From contig CAJPUR010000034.1 in the NCBI GenBank assembly GCA_905381055.1, forward strand, positions 1-36,012: 36,012 bases of DNA, read 5' to 3'. The first letter of the stretch is position 1, and every line of letters begins with the position of its first letter. The position numbers and the translations under genes were made by a program. This DNA is from an uncultured Flavobacteriaceae bacterium. GTDB lineage: Bacteria; Bacteroidota; Bacteroidia; Flavobacteriales; Flavobacteriaceae. Below the pieces are notes generated by a model, which made no database searches, was not told the origin of the DNA, and saw nothing but the letters and a program-made list of their open reading frames with translations. Positions 8,565 through 16,770 of the stretch are shown here, in pieces.

Positions 8565-10277
8565 TTAATTTGGTCTAGGTAAAGCTCCCGCTTTTTTTGC
8601 CCACGAATTCCACATCAAAGCCATTTTTTTTACTTTTTCAGGATATTCTTTAGATAAATTATTAAGTTCTGTTCTGTCTTTTTCCATGTCAAACAATTCC
8701 CATTGATCAATTTCTAAATTATCTACTTTATCCCAAGCACTCCAATTATTTTTAATTACTTTTGAAACTAACTTCCATTTACCCATCCTAACAGCCCTAT
8801 TCCCTTCATGCTCCCAGTATAATGCCTCCCTTTTTAAATTTTTATTTTCAAACACTGGGGTTAAACTTAGCCCTTCAAGAGGAATTATTTCATTACCATT
8901 GAATTTTTTTGGATATCTCGCTCCAGAAACTTCAATACAAGTTGCCATAATATCAATTAAATGAGAGGGCTCATGCCTAAAATCGCCTTTACCCCTGATA
9001 CTATTTGGCCAATGTACAACCAAAGGTGAAGCTATTCCTCCTTCATGAACAAAGTGCTTGTATTCCCTAAATGGTGTATTACTTGCATTTGCCCAGGATG
9101 GGCCATAAGCTGAATAACTTTCAGGTCCACCTGCCAAGGATTTTTTCATCATTTTTACAGGAATTCCTTCTCTTGTTTTCAATGGAATCATTTGAGTTTG
9201 AATTTCCATTGGATCCATTGGAATCTGGGCAACTTCCAATTCTTTTCTTTCAGAAGTCGAATCCAATTCTTCTGAACAAGCACCATTATCTTGTAAATAA
9301 AAAATTAATGTGTTTTCATAAAAACCATCCTCTTTTAACTTTGTAATTATTTTTCCAATCCCATAATCCATTCTGTCAATCATTGCGGCATAAACTTCCA
9401 TATTTCTTATTTCCCATTCTCTATCCTCAATTTCAGATTCCCAATCTTTTACATTTGAATCTCTAGGTGAAAGCTGCCACTCTTTTTTAATCAATCCCAT
9501 TTCCCTCATTCTTTCAATTCTTTCTTTTCTAATTTTGTCCCAACCCTTATCATATTTACCTTTATACTTAAGAATATCCTCAGGCAAAGCATGAAGAGGC
9601 CAATGGGGAGCTGTGTAAGATACATACATAAAAAATGGATCCTCTTTAGAGTTTTGATTAATAAATTTTACTGCATTTTCAGTGACATTATCTGTAAAAT
9701 AAAAATCTTTTGATGGAGGAATATATTCATTATCAATTGCCAAAGACCTTGGATCAAAAAAACTTCCTGCCCCAGAAATCATTCCAAAAAATTTATCAAA
9801 GCCCCTTTGTATTGGCCAATTAGTTTTATCTGGATTCTTAATCCCAGAAGGTGAATCGTCATAAGGAGTTATGTGCCATTTACCTGACAAATAAGTTGAG
9901 TATCCTACCATTTTTAGTACCTCAGCTATAGTTACAGCATTTTTACTTAAATCGCCTTTAAAAGCTGGAGTACCTCTGTCGCTAACCATGTGTCCAATTC
10001 CTGCTTGGTGAGGATAAAGTCCAGTTAACAAAGAAGCCCTTGTAGGACAACACCTGGCCGTATTGTAAAATTGGGTAAATCGAAGCCCATTCATGGCTAA
10101 ATTATCAATATTAGGAGTTGGTATTTCACCTCCATAGCAGGACAAATCAGAAAACCCCATATCATCTGACATAATGATTACTATATTAGGTTTTTGAATT
10201 GAATTATTATTAGTTTCACATTGTGTAAATAAAAAAATAAATAAAATTGAAAAGAAAGTAAATTTTATATATTCCAT
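8565..10277 (-). CDS. Arylsulfatase lipoprotein (S1_4-like, CCPTR)
   Basis: A 570-residue sulfatase with a lipoprotein signal (FLFTQC, Cys20). The metal-site MSDDMGFSDLSCYGG begins near residue 36. The active-site signature is CCPTR with Cys76 as the formylglycine precursor, followed by ASLLTGLYPHQAGIGHM; this run is characteristic of the large arylsulfatase group S1_4. SGKWH and a C-terminal EHEGNRAVRMGKWKLV segment also fit that group. It begins 2 bp after the stop of the ADP-ribosylglycohydrolase-like gene, so both are on one transcript ending at the terminator near 8.5 kb. Desulfation of a glycan at the cell surface or in the periplasm is expected; the substrate is unknown. Confidence 0.92.
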   Translation of the reverse strand: MEYIKFTFFSILFIFLFTQCETNNNSIQKPNIVIIMSDDMGFSDLSCYGGEIPTPNIDNLAMNGLRFTQFYNTARCCPTRASLLTGLYPHQAGIGHMVSDRGTPAFKGDLSKNAVTIAEVLKMVGYSTYLSGKWHITPYDDSPSGIKNPDKTNWPIQRGFDKFFGMISGAGSFFDPRSLAIDNEYIPPSKDFYFTDNVTENAVKFINQNSKEDPFFMYVSYTAPHWPLHALPEDILKYKGKYDKGWDKIRKERIERMREMGLIKKEWQLSPRDSNVKDWESEIEDREWEIRNMEVYAAMIDRMDYGIGKIITKLKEDGFYENTLIFYLQDNGACSEELDSTSERKELEVAQIPMDPMEIQTQMIPLKTREGIPVKMMKKSLAGGPESYSAYGPSWANASNTPFREYKHFVHEGGIASPLVVHWPNSIRGKGDFRHEPSHLIDIMATCIEVSGARYPKKFNGNEIIPLEGLSLTPVFENKNLKREALYWEHEGNRAVRMGKWKLVSKVIKNNWSAWDKVDNLEIDQWELFDMEKDRTELNNLSKEYPEKVKKMALMWNSWAKKAGALPRPN

Positions 10278-10279
10278 TT

Positions 10280-12313
10280 TTAATTCTTAAGTGGTGGATA
10301 TATTTCTAGTTCAGTTATACTCGTAAAATAAGAATTTTTACTCAATTCATGCCAATGGTCTCCTCCTCCAGCATAACCAGTAATTCTGATTCCTTCAGTA
10401 TTAATTGGACTAAAGTGAATCAAATAATTCACAAAATGGGATTTATTTAATGCAGAATTTGAATTATCAAATTCAGGACTTATACTAAACCCATCATTTA
10501 ATTTTATCCAATCCCCTTTATCATTTATATATTCAATCTCAATATTTTTAAACCATCCTCCATTTTCTTCCATACTTCCAGTTCTGAAAACTATATTCCC
10601 AATTAATTTAGGATTATCCCATTCATATCCGTAATAATCTATAAAAGATTTATTGGAGTCATTTATACTGTAAAAAACGGAATTATCTCCAAGATATTTC
10701 CCATCATTAATAATAGAAACATCATTTGAAAAAATTTTTTTCCCAACAGTAATCCACATCTTATCCCTAGTTAAAGTATCGGTTTTACTTATATATGAAA
10801 CGATTTTATCAGCTTCAAGTGCAATATTTTTTTCAAAAATTGTTAGATTAATTTCTTTAAAAACTTCTTGGTTATCTCGCCTTAAGTAAACCCCAATTTT
10901 AAAATTACCGGTTACTTCTGGAATACCTGAAAAAGTTCCATTTTCAAATACTACCCCCTCAGGTAATTCCTGATTGTATATATCCCACTCCAAATCATTA
11001 TTATCATGAGAAGTAAAGAGTTTGTATTTAAACGAAGTCCCTTTTTGAAAGATAGGGTTTGGTTCAAATGAAATTTCTAATTTAGGATTAAAATTAGATT
11101 CTTTGCTTATTTTATAAAAAACTTGTCCTTCATCTTCATATATTTCTCCCCCATTAGATACTATAATTTTTTCAGCTTGATCTACCGTCATTTCTACCAT
11201 TTTTGAAATTTTTATATCTGGTAAATCATACCGAGAAACATTTTTATAAAAATCATTGAAAGGTTTATCCCAAGTGTTTTCTTTAAATGGGTACAGTAAG
11301 TTTTCAGGTAACCCGTCAGTTCCGTTAATAATTCCTAATAATCCAGACATTGTTGCTGTTTGATTGTCAGCATCAAAACCCAGTCCTGCAGCTATATCAA
11401 GTGTTTTTATGAAATCTCCATCACCATATAAAAGTGCTAAAATCCCACATGCTCCATTTAAATTTGCATTCCACATTGTTTTTGTCGTTTCTGGCTCGTT
11501 AAAATAAAATTTATCTGATAATTCTTTTCTAGCTTTTTTCCAATCCTCAATATCAGGATATTTATTAAAAATATTAATTACTTCTTTTACAGTATTATAA
11601 AACACTCCGTTCTCAGGAATATGATCAAGACCTATTGAAATTAATTTTTTAATATCTTTTTCAAAAAAAGCTGACGAATACATTGCAGCATAATGAATTG
11701 TAGGTTCAATTCCCCAATCATCATTGGTGATTTTTGCTGCCCAAGCAGACTTACCACATGCATAATTAGTCATACCAGGAGATGTTACAGCCCAAATCTC
11801 ATTTACTAGTTGGGGGTCTATCTGAAACCAATGGGGATTTTTATTTTTTGACCCAGTTAATGGTGGAGTTAAGCCAATTCTCATTGCTCCTATTGCTGCC
11901 CTATTAGCAAGCCAAACTCTGTCTCTTACATGATATTTCCAAGCATCTACTAATTCAGAATAAGATGGCTCAATTCCATGCTTTTCCATTTGAAGTAAAT
12001 ACATGTACTCTATATCTGTATCGTCATCTGAAAATGAACCCCCTATATCTTTCATACGATTTAAGTAATAATCCTGGTAAAACATTATACCAAAATTTTC
12101 GGGTCTTGGCTCATCTATATATTGACACTCATGAGGTAATCCATAGATGTTACCTATAATCTGCCCCAACCAAGAAGCGTATGCTTTATCAGTATATTCT
12201 GATTTTGAAATAATATAATATTGATTAAAATATGAGTTTTTAAAAAATTGAAAAATTGAAAAAATTGAAAAAATTGAAAAAATAATAGCAATTGTAAAAA
12301 ATATTTTTTTCAC
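10280..12313 (-). CDS. Exported ADP-ribosylglycohydrolase-fold protein with Ig-like and C-terminal beta domains
   Basis: A 677-residue protein with an N-terminal hydrophobic signal or anchor (about 4-23) and a GTG start. Residues about 40-390 resemble the ADP-ribosyl-GH family: ASWLGQIIGNIYGLPHE (46-62), metal-site SFSDDDTD (93-100), and FDADNQTATMSGLLG (313-327) in place of the usual second aspartate-rich site. Then comes a putative Ig domain (about 410-495, with LPEGVVFENGTFSGIPEVTG) and a C-terminal jelly-roll-like region (about 495-677) that may bind sugars. Intracellular family members release ADP-ribose from proteins; an exported one in an operon with a sulfatase is more likely to act on glycans, which is inference. 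Bases 12242-12276 hold near-identical 9-bp units encoding Ser-Ile-Phe in the signal region. Confidence 0.82.
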   Translation of the reverse strand: MKKIFFTIAIIFSIFSIFSIFQFFKNSYFNQYYIISKSEYTDKAYASWLGQIIGNIYGLPHECQYIDEPRPENFGIMFYQDYYLNRMKDIGGSFSDDDTDIEYMYLLQMEKHGIEPSYSELVDAWKYHVRDRVWLANRAAIGAMRIGLTPPLTGSKNKNPHWFQIDPQLVNEIWAVTSPGMTNYACGKSAWAAKITNDDWGIEPTIHYAAMYSSAFFEKDIKKLISIGLDHIPENGVFYNTVKEVINIFNKYPDIEDWKKARKELSDKFYFNEPETTKTMWNANLNGACGILALLYGDGDFIKTLDIAAGLGFDADNQTATMSGLLGIINGTDGLPENLLYPFKENTWDKPFNDFYKNVSRYDLPDIKISKMVEMTVDQAEKIIVSNGGEIYEDEGQVFYKISKESNFNPKLEISFEPNPIFQKGTSFKYKLFTSHDNNDLEWDIYNQELPEGVVFENGTFSGIPEVTGNFKIGVYLRRDNQEVFKEINLTIFEKNIALEADKIVSYISKTDTLTRDKMWITVGKKIFSNDVSIINDGKYLGDNSVFYSINDSNKSFIDYYGYEWDNPKLIGNIVFRTGSMEENGGWFKNIEIEYINDKGDWIKLNDGFSISPEFDNSNSALNKSHFVNYLIHFSPINTEGIRITGYAGGGDHWHELSKNSYFTSITELEIYPPLKN
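12242..12276. repeat. Short tandem repeat (9-bp unit) in a signal-peptide coding region
   Basis: Four consecutive units of AAAAAATTG on the plus strand, lengths 9, 8, 9 and 9, lie in the signal region of the ADP-ribosylglycohydrolase-like gene. Read on the minus strand they encode three Ser-Ile-Phe triplets and then Gln-Phe-Phe. Gain or loss of a 9-bp unit would keep the frame and only alter the length of the hydrophobic core. Confidence 0.7.
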
Positions 12314-12409
12314 TGTATATAAATTATTAACTAATATAATTAAATTAATAATTTTTGCTATTATATGGTTAAATTAGTAACTAAATTCAGATGTATTTAA
12401 AATTTTTTT

Positions 12410-13390
12410 ATGAAAAAAATTTTATGCTTAATATTTTTTTGTTTACTATTTCCCTTACAATTGAACTCTCAATGGAATTGGGAAACAATTCAAGCTAAAG
12501 GAAAACCCACAGCTAGATCAGAAGCCGGAGTTTTTGCGTATAAAAATAAAATTTATCTTATTGGCGGAAGAAGAATAAATCCAACAGATGAGTTTGATGT
12601 TAATACAAAAACATGGACCCAAAAATCTAAACCTCCTATTGAAATTCACCACTTCCAACCATTAGTGATTGGTAATGCAGTCTATATTATTGGGGCCTTA
12701 ACTGGTCCATTCCCAAATGAAAAAGCAGTTGATAGAGTTTTAATTTATTACCCTGATGAAGACAAATATATATTTGGAGACTCAATCCCAAAAAATAGGA
12801 AAAGAGGTGCTGCTGGGCTTACTTACCATAAAAATAAAATATATATGCTTGGGGGGCTAACTAATGGTCATATGGATGGATTTCAGTCATGGTTTGATTC
12901 ATATGATATAAAATCTGGTGAATGGGAAATTTTAGATGATGCTCCAGATAAAAGAGATCATTTCCAAGCTTTAGTTTTAAATGAAAAACTATTTGCTTTT
13001 GCTGGAAGAAATACTTGTTTTAGACACAATAAAGCATTAGACTTGACAAATAATTTTGGAAATATTTATGATTTTAAAACTAAAAAATGGATGGCTTTTT
13101 CTCCAAAATATGAAATCCCAACAAAAAGAGCTGGTAACGGAGCATTTGTATGGAAAAATGAAGTTATTTTTGGAGGTGGAGAAAGTATTACTCAAATAAA
13201 GGCACATAATGAGGTTGAAGCTTTTCATTTTAATGAACTAAAATGGAGAAATTGGCCATTTATGAAACAGGGAAGGCACGGAACAGGATTTTGTATTATA
13301 GATAAATTTGTATACACAGTTTCAGGAAGTGGAAATAGAGGCGGGGGTCCTGAACTATACTCAATTGAAAGGTTAAAATTACCTTTATAA
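12410..13390 (+). CDS. Exported Kelch-repeat beta-propeller protein
   Basis: A 326-residue protein with a signal peptide (MKKILCLIFFCLLFPLQLNSQ). Repeating Kelch blades are clear: NKIYLIGGRR, NAVYIIGAL, NKIYMLGGL, EKLFAFAGR, NEVIFGGGE and KFVYTVSGSG, each about 45-50 residues apart, with aromatic residues following (for example TKTWTQKS, SGEWEIL, TKKWMAF, ELKWRNW). That gives about six blades. Exported Kelch proteins beside glycan genes can be sugar mutarotases (as in NanM) or binding proteins, but nothing specific to either is visible. It is divergent from the ADP-ribosylglycohydrolase operon (96-bp gap) and stops 4 bp before the convergent fucosidase gene. Confidence 0.82.
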   Translation: MKKILCLIFFCLLFPLQLNSQWNWETIQAKGKPTARSEAGVFAYKNKIYLIGGRRINPTDEFDVNTKTWTQKSKPPIEIHHFQPLVIGNAVYIIGALTGPFPNEKAVDRVLIYYPDEDKYIFGDSIPKNRKRGAAGLTYHKNKIYMLGGLTNGHMDGFQSWFDSYDIKSGEWEILDDAPDKRDHFQALVLNEKLFAFAGRNTCFRHNKALDLTNNFGNIYDFKTKKWMAFSPKYEIPTKRAGNGAFVWKNEVIFGGGESITQIKAHNEVEAFHFNELKWRNWPFMKQGRHGTGFCIIDKFVYTVSGSGNRGGGPELYSIERLKLPL

Positions 13391-13394
13391 AAAA

Positions 13395-15197
13395 TTATTT
13401 TTTTGATTTAATCCAGAGCCATTGCCATTTTAATGGTTTATCATTTGGCTCTAAAACTAAAGTAACTTGATAAACTCCACTTTTTTTTATTTTAAAAGAA
13501 CCTAATTTATTAGAATTGAAATTATCAATAACCCAATTTTGAAGAGGTTCACCAACAGTTTTTCCCGTTGATTTAAATTTTTGTTTTAATTCGATATCAT
13601 TAATTTCAAAACTTATATTCCCTCCATCATTATTCTCTTGAAAACTATATGAGCTATCAACATTATATTCGCCAGGTTCACTAATAAAAATTTTCCATTT
13701 TAATATTTGTTTTTTTTGTACCAAAATATTTTTTGGTATAGTACCATATCTTTTAGATTCATTAATTTTACCGTTACCACTTATAAAATCATAATTTTCA
13801 AGATTTAATGAATATCCCCCTTCGACACTTTCAGCAACTAATCCCTTTATTGCAATAGGTTTTTTGTCATATTCTAAAACAATAACAGAAACATATTTAT
13901 CAAATGGATTCTTTGGAAGTTTTATTTCAGTTAATACGGTTTTATGTTTAAAATTTAAAGAATTCATTTCTGTATCAGATAATGAATATATTTTTTTTGG
14001 TTCAGAACTTATCCCTGTTAATTTAAGCACTCTATTTAATGGCCAATTAAAGACATGTAAAAAAATATAATGTTTATTATTATTAATTTCTTTATAAGTT
14101 AAAGTCCCCCAATCATGAAGATTTGTTCTTAGATCAAATGCTTCACTTCCATAAATTGAATTTCCATTTTTTTTAAGCCAATCACCTAAATCATTTAATC
14201 GAGATAGGGCTTCATAAGGTAAACTACCATCTGCTCTTGGTCCAATGTTAAGCATTAAATTACCGTTAAGGCTAACATTGCCAATCATAGATTTTAAAAT
14301 AGTTGAAGTGGATTTCCATTTATCCTGTCTTGAATTGTATCCCCAAGAATGAGCAATTGTGGCTGGGGTCTGCCATGGATATTCATATTTTTCTTTCCCT
14401 AATTGATTATCACCAAGAGTTCTAAAATCAACATCATTATCTTCTTCTATAGAAAGTCCTAATCTGGAATTAATTAAACAATTTGGTTGAAGTTTTCTTA
14501 TTAAATTTTTAAGTTGAAATAATTGTTCTTTACTGACGACAGTTCTTGAATGATGAATCCACATATCAAACCAAATTATTGATATTTCACCATAATTAGT
14601 TAATAATTCTGTCATTTGAGGAATCACTTTTTCTTGCCAATATTTATCATAATTTTTATAATTTATACCATATACTTCTTTAGTATGATCCCATGATCTA
14701 TCATCCTCCCAGTCTATCCAATGAGAATAATACAATCCCATTTTTAAACCATGCTTTTTACATGCTTCCGATAATTCTTTTACAATATCTCTACCTTTAT
14801 TTGATTTATTGTAAATATTATAATCACTTGATTGGCTTTCCCAAAGAGCAAAACCGTCATGATGTTTAGCAGTTAGAGTTATATATTTCATGCCCGATTC
14901 CTTTGCAAGAATTACCCATTCCTCAGGATCTATTGATTCCCAATCAAATCGATCTAAGAGAGTTAGATATTCAGGCTTAGAAATTCTATTCCTATACTGT
15001 ATCCATTCAGCATATTGATTATTATTTCTAAGTTCTTCCCCTTTCCATACACCCTCAGCAGAGCTATATACCCCCCAGTGAATAAACATTCCCAATCTAT
15101 CATCTACAAACCATTTTGCTCTTTCTCCTGTATTTTTCTGAGCCGAAACAAATGGAGCAAAAGCAAGTATTAAAATAATTTTTTTAAATTTTAACAT
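13395..15197 (-). CDS. Exported alpha-L-fucosidase (GH29)
   Basis: A 600-residue GH29 enzyme with a signal peptide (LAFAPFVSAQ). Family motifs are IHWGVYS (39-45), TLTAKHHDGFALWES (108-122) and IIWFDMW (207-213), where Asp211 is the expected nucleophile; GLYYSHWIDW and NIGPRADGSLP also fit the family. It should release terminal alpha-L-fucose from a glycan by a retaining mechanism. Residues about 490-600 form an additional beta-rich region (WKIFISEPGEYNVDSSYSF onward) that resembles the C-terminus of the sulfatase at 3.9-5.7 kb. It is transcribed alone, convergent with the Kelch gene and divergent from the oxidoreductase run, 91 bp away. No fucose isomerase or kinase of the usual pathway is in the window. 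Confidence 0.94.
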   Translation of the reverse strand: MLKFKKIILILAFAPFVSAQKNTGERAKWFVDDRLGMFIHWGVYSSAEGVWKGEELRNNNQYAEWIQYRNRISKPEYLTLLDRFDWESIDPEEWVILAKESGMKYITLTAKHHDGFALWESQSSDYNIYNKSNKGRDIVKELSEACKKHGLKMGLYYSHWIDWEDDRSWDHTKEVYGINYKNYDKYWQEKVIPQMTELLTNYGEISIIWFDMWIHHSRTVVSKEQLFQLKNLIRKLQPNCLINSRLGLSIEEDNDVDFRTLGDNQLGKEKYEYPWQTPATIAHSWGYNSRQDKWKSTSTILKSMIGNVSLNGNLMLNIGPRADGSLPYEALSRLNDLGDWLKKNGNSIYGSEAFDLRTNLHDWGTLTYKEINNNKHYIFLHVFNWPLNRVLKLTGISSEPKKIYSLSDTEMNSLNFKHKTVLTEIKLPKNPFDKYVSVIVLEYDKKPIAIKGLVAESVEGGYSLNLENYDFISGNGKINESKRYGTIPKNILVQKKQILKWKIFISEPGEYNVDSSYSFQENNDGGNISFEINDIELKQKFKSTGKTVGEPLQNWVIDNFNSNKLGSFKIKKSGVYQVTLVLEPNDKPLKWQWLWIKSKK

Positions 15198-15288
15198 ATA
15201 TTATTATAGATTTTATTCAAAAAAAAAAGCTCAATAATTTTTTACAACTTAATATTTTTTTAAATTTCAATTCTAAATATAAATTATA

Positions 15289-16758
15289 ATGAACGGCAAA
15301 AAAAGAAATCAAACAGAATATTCATCTAGAAGAAACTTTATTAAAAAAAGTATTGCAGCCTCCTCAATTTTTATAATCCCGAGAAATGTCCTTGGAGGTA
15401 AAGGATATTTAGCCCCTAGTGACCAGTTAAATCTAGCTGCAATTGGATCAGGAGGTAAAGGTAACAGTGACATAATTAATGCTTCTGTTAATGGAAGGGA
15501 ACGAGTAGTGGCATTATGTGATGTTGATTTCTCTGGAACAGCATCTAAAACAGTAAAAAAGTTTCCAAAAGCAAAACTTTATGCAGATTTTAGAAGAATG
15601 TTGGACAAAGAAAAAGATATTGATGCCGTTACAATATCTACCCCTGACCATGTTCATGCACCTGCAGCAGTTTATGCAATGAACCGTAATAAACATGTTT
15701 ATGTTCAAAAGCCAATAACTCATAATATCAGAGAAGCAAGATTATTAACTGAATTAGCTAGAGAAAAAAATGTGGTTACGCAAATGGGAAATCAAGGAGG
15801 TTCAAATCCACTTCTTAATATGGTCCAAAAATGGGTTGATTCTAAAGTAGTTGGGAAAATTTCCAAAGTACAAGTTTGGACTAATCGCCCAGTTTGGCCT
15901 CAAGGAATACAAATGCCAACCCCTAATCAATCGATGAAACCAGAAGCATTAAATTGGGACCTATGGTTAGGTCCTGCAAAAGAAAAACCATTTACTCCAA
16001 ACATGCATCCGTTTAATTGGAGGGGCTGGTGGGAATATGGTACTGGAGCTTTAGGGGATGTTGGGTGTCATTTAATTGATATTCCTTTTAGGACTTTAGG
16101 TTTAAAATATCCTAAAGACGCTGAATGTAGTGTTGGAAGTGTTTTTACTAAAATGTGGACCCCTGAATATATTCCTGAGGGGTGTCCTCCTTCATCACTT
16201 ATTACTTTACATTTTGATGCAACTGAGAAAAACCCGTCTCCCATTGAAATGACATGGACAGATGGAGGAATTCGACCTCCTCATCCAAGTATAATCCCTG
16301 CAAACTCAGATATTGGTGGGCCTGGAAGTGGAAATGGCGTTTTAATGATTGGCGAGAAAGGTATAATTTCAACTAATATTAATGATAGTTCACCTTTAAC
16401 ACCAAAGCTATATCTTAATGATGGTACTACAGAATTTGGTCCTGAAATTGAAAAAAACTCTGAACCTGAGTATGGTCATCAAAGAAAATGGGTAGATGCA
16501 TGCAAAGCTGGTTTTAAAAGTAAAGAACATTTGGAATTAACATCTTCATTTGATTATGCTGGTCCAATGACAGAAACTGTCCTTATGGGTAATCTTGCTA
16601 TTAGAAGTTACATGCTAAGAAAACAAAATTCAAAAGGAAGATTTGATTTCTTTGCTCGAAAAAAATTAATTTGGGATGGAAAGAATATTAAAATAACTAA
16701 CTTAGAAGAGGCAAATCAATTTGTTGGAAGGGAATATAGAAAAGGCTGGGAAATCTAA
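15289..16758 (+). CDS. Tat-exported Gfo/Idh/MocA family oxidoreductase
   Basis: A 489-residue NAD(P)-dependent oxidoreductase with a twin-arginine signal SRRNFIKKS (13-21). The Rossmann motif is GSGGKG (53-58), followed by LCDVD. The conserved Lys-Pro pair is K141-P142 in VYVQKPITHN. GALGDVGCHLID carries Asp257 and His261 in the catalytic region. Exported members in Bacteroidota include glycoside-3-dehydrogenases; GH109 alpha-N-acetylgalactosaminidases have a related fold, so that alternative stays open. Tat export implies folding with tightly held NAD before transport. First gene of a plus-strand run; the next gene, also with a Tat-like signal, starts 12 bp later, so the two probably work together on a sugar outside the cytoplasm. 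Confidence 0.88.
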   Translation: MNGKKRNQTEYSSRRNFIKKSIAASSIFIIPRNVLGGKGYLAPSDQLNLAAIGSGGKGNSDIINASVNGRERVVALCDVDFSGTASKTVKKFPKAKLYADFRRMLDKEKDIDAVTISTPDHVHAPAAVYAMNRNKHVYVQKPITHNIREARLLTELAREKNVVTQMGNQGGSNPLLNMVQKWVDSKVVGKISKVQVWTNRPVWPQGIQMPTPNQSMKPEALNWDLWLGPAKEKPFTPNMHPFNWRGWWEYGTGALGDVGCHLIDIPFRTLGLKYPKDAECSVGSVFTKMWTPEYIPEGCPPSSLITLHFDATEKNPSPIEMTWTDGGIRPPHPSIIPANSDIGGPGSGNGVLMIGEKGIISTNINDSSPLTPKLYLNDGTTEFGPEIEKNSEPEYGHQRKWVDACKAGFKSKEHLELTSSFDYAGPMTETVLMGNLAIRSYMLRKQNSKGRFDFFARKKLIWDGKNIKITNLEEANQFVGREYRKGWEI

Positions 16759-16770
16759 AAACTTAAATTT

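Noticed and set aside
12410-13390. Kelch protein as the sialic acid mutarotase NanM
   Set aside because: Kelch blades alone do not establish this; it is not in the sialidase operon and no nan catabolic genes are present.
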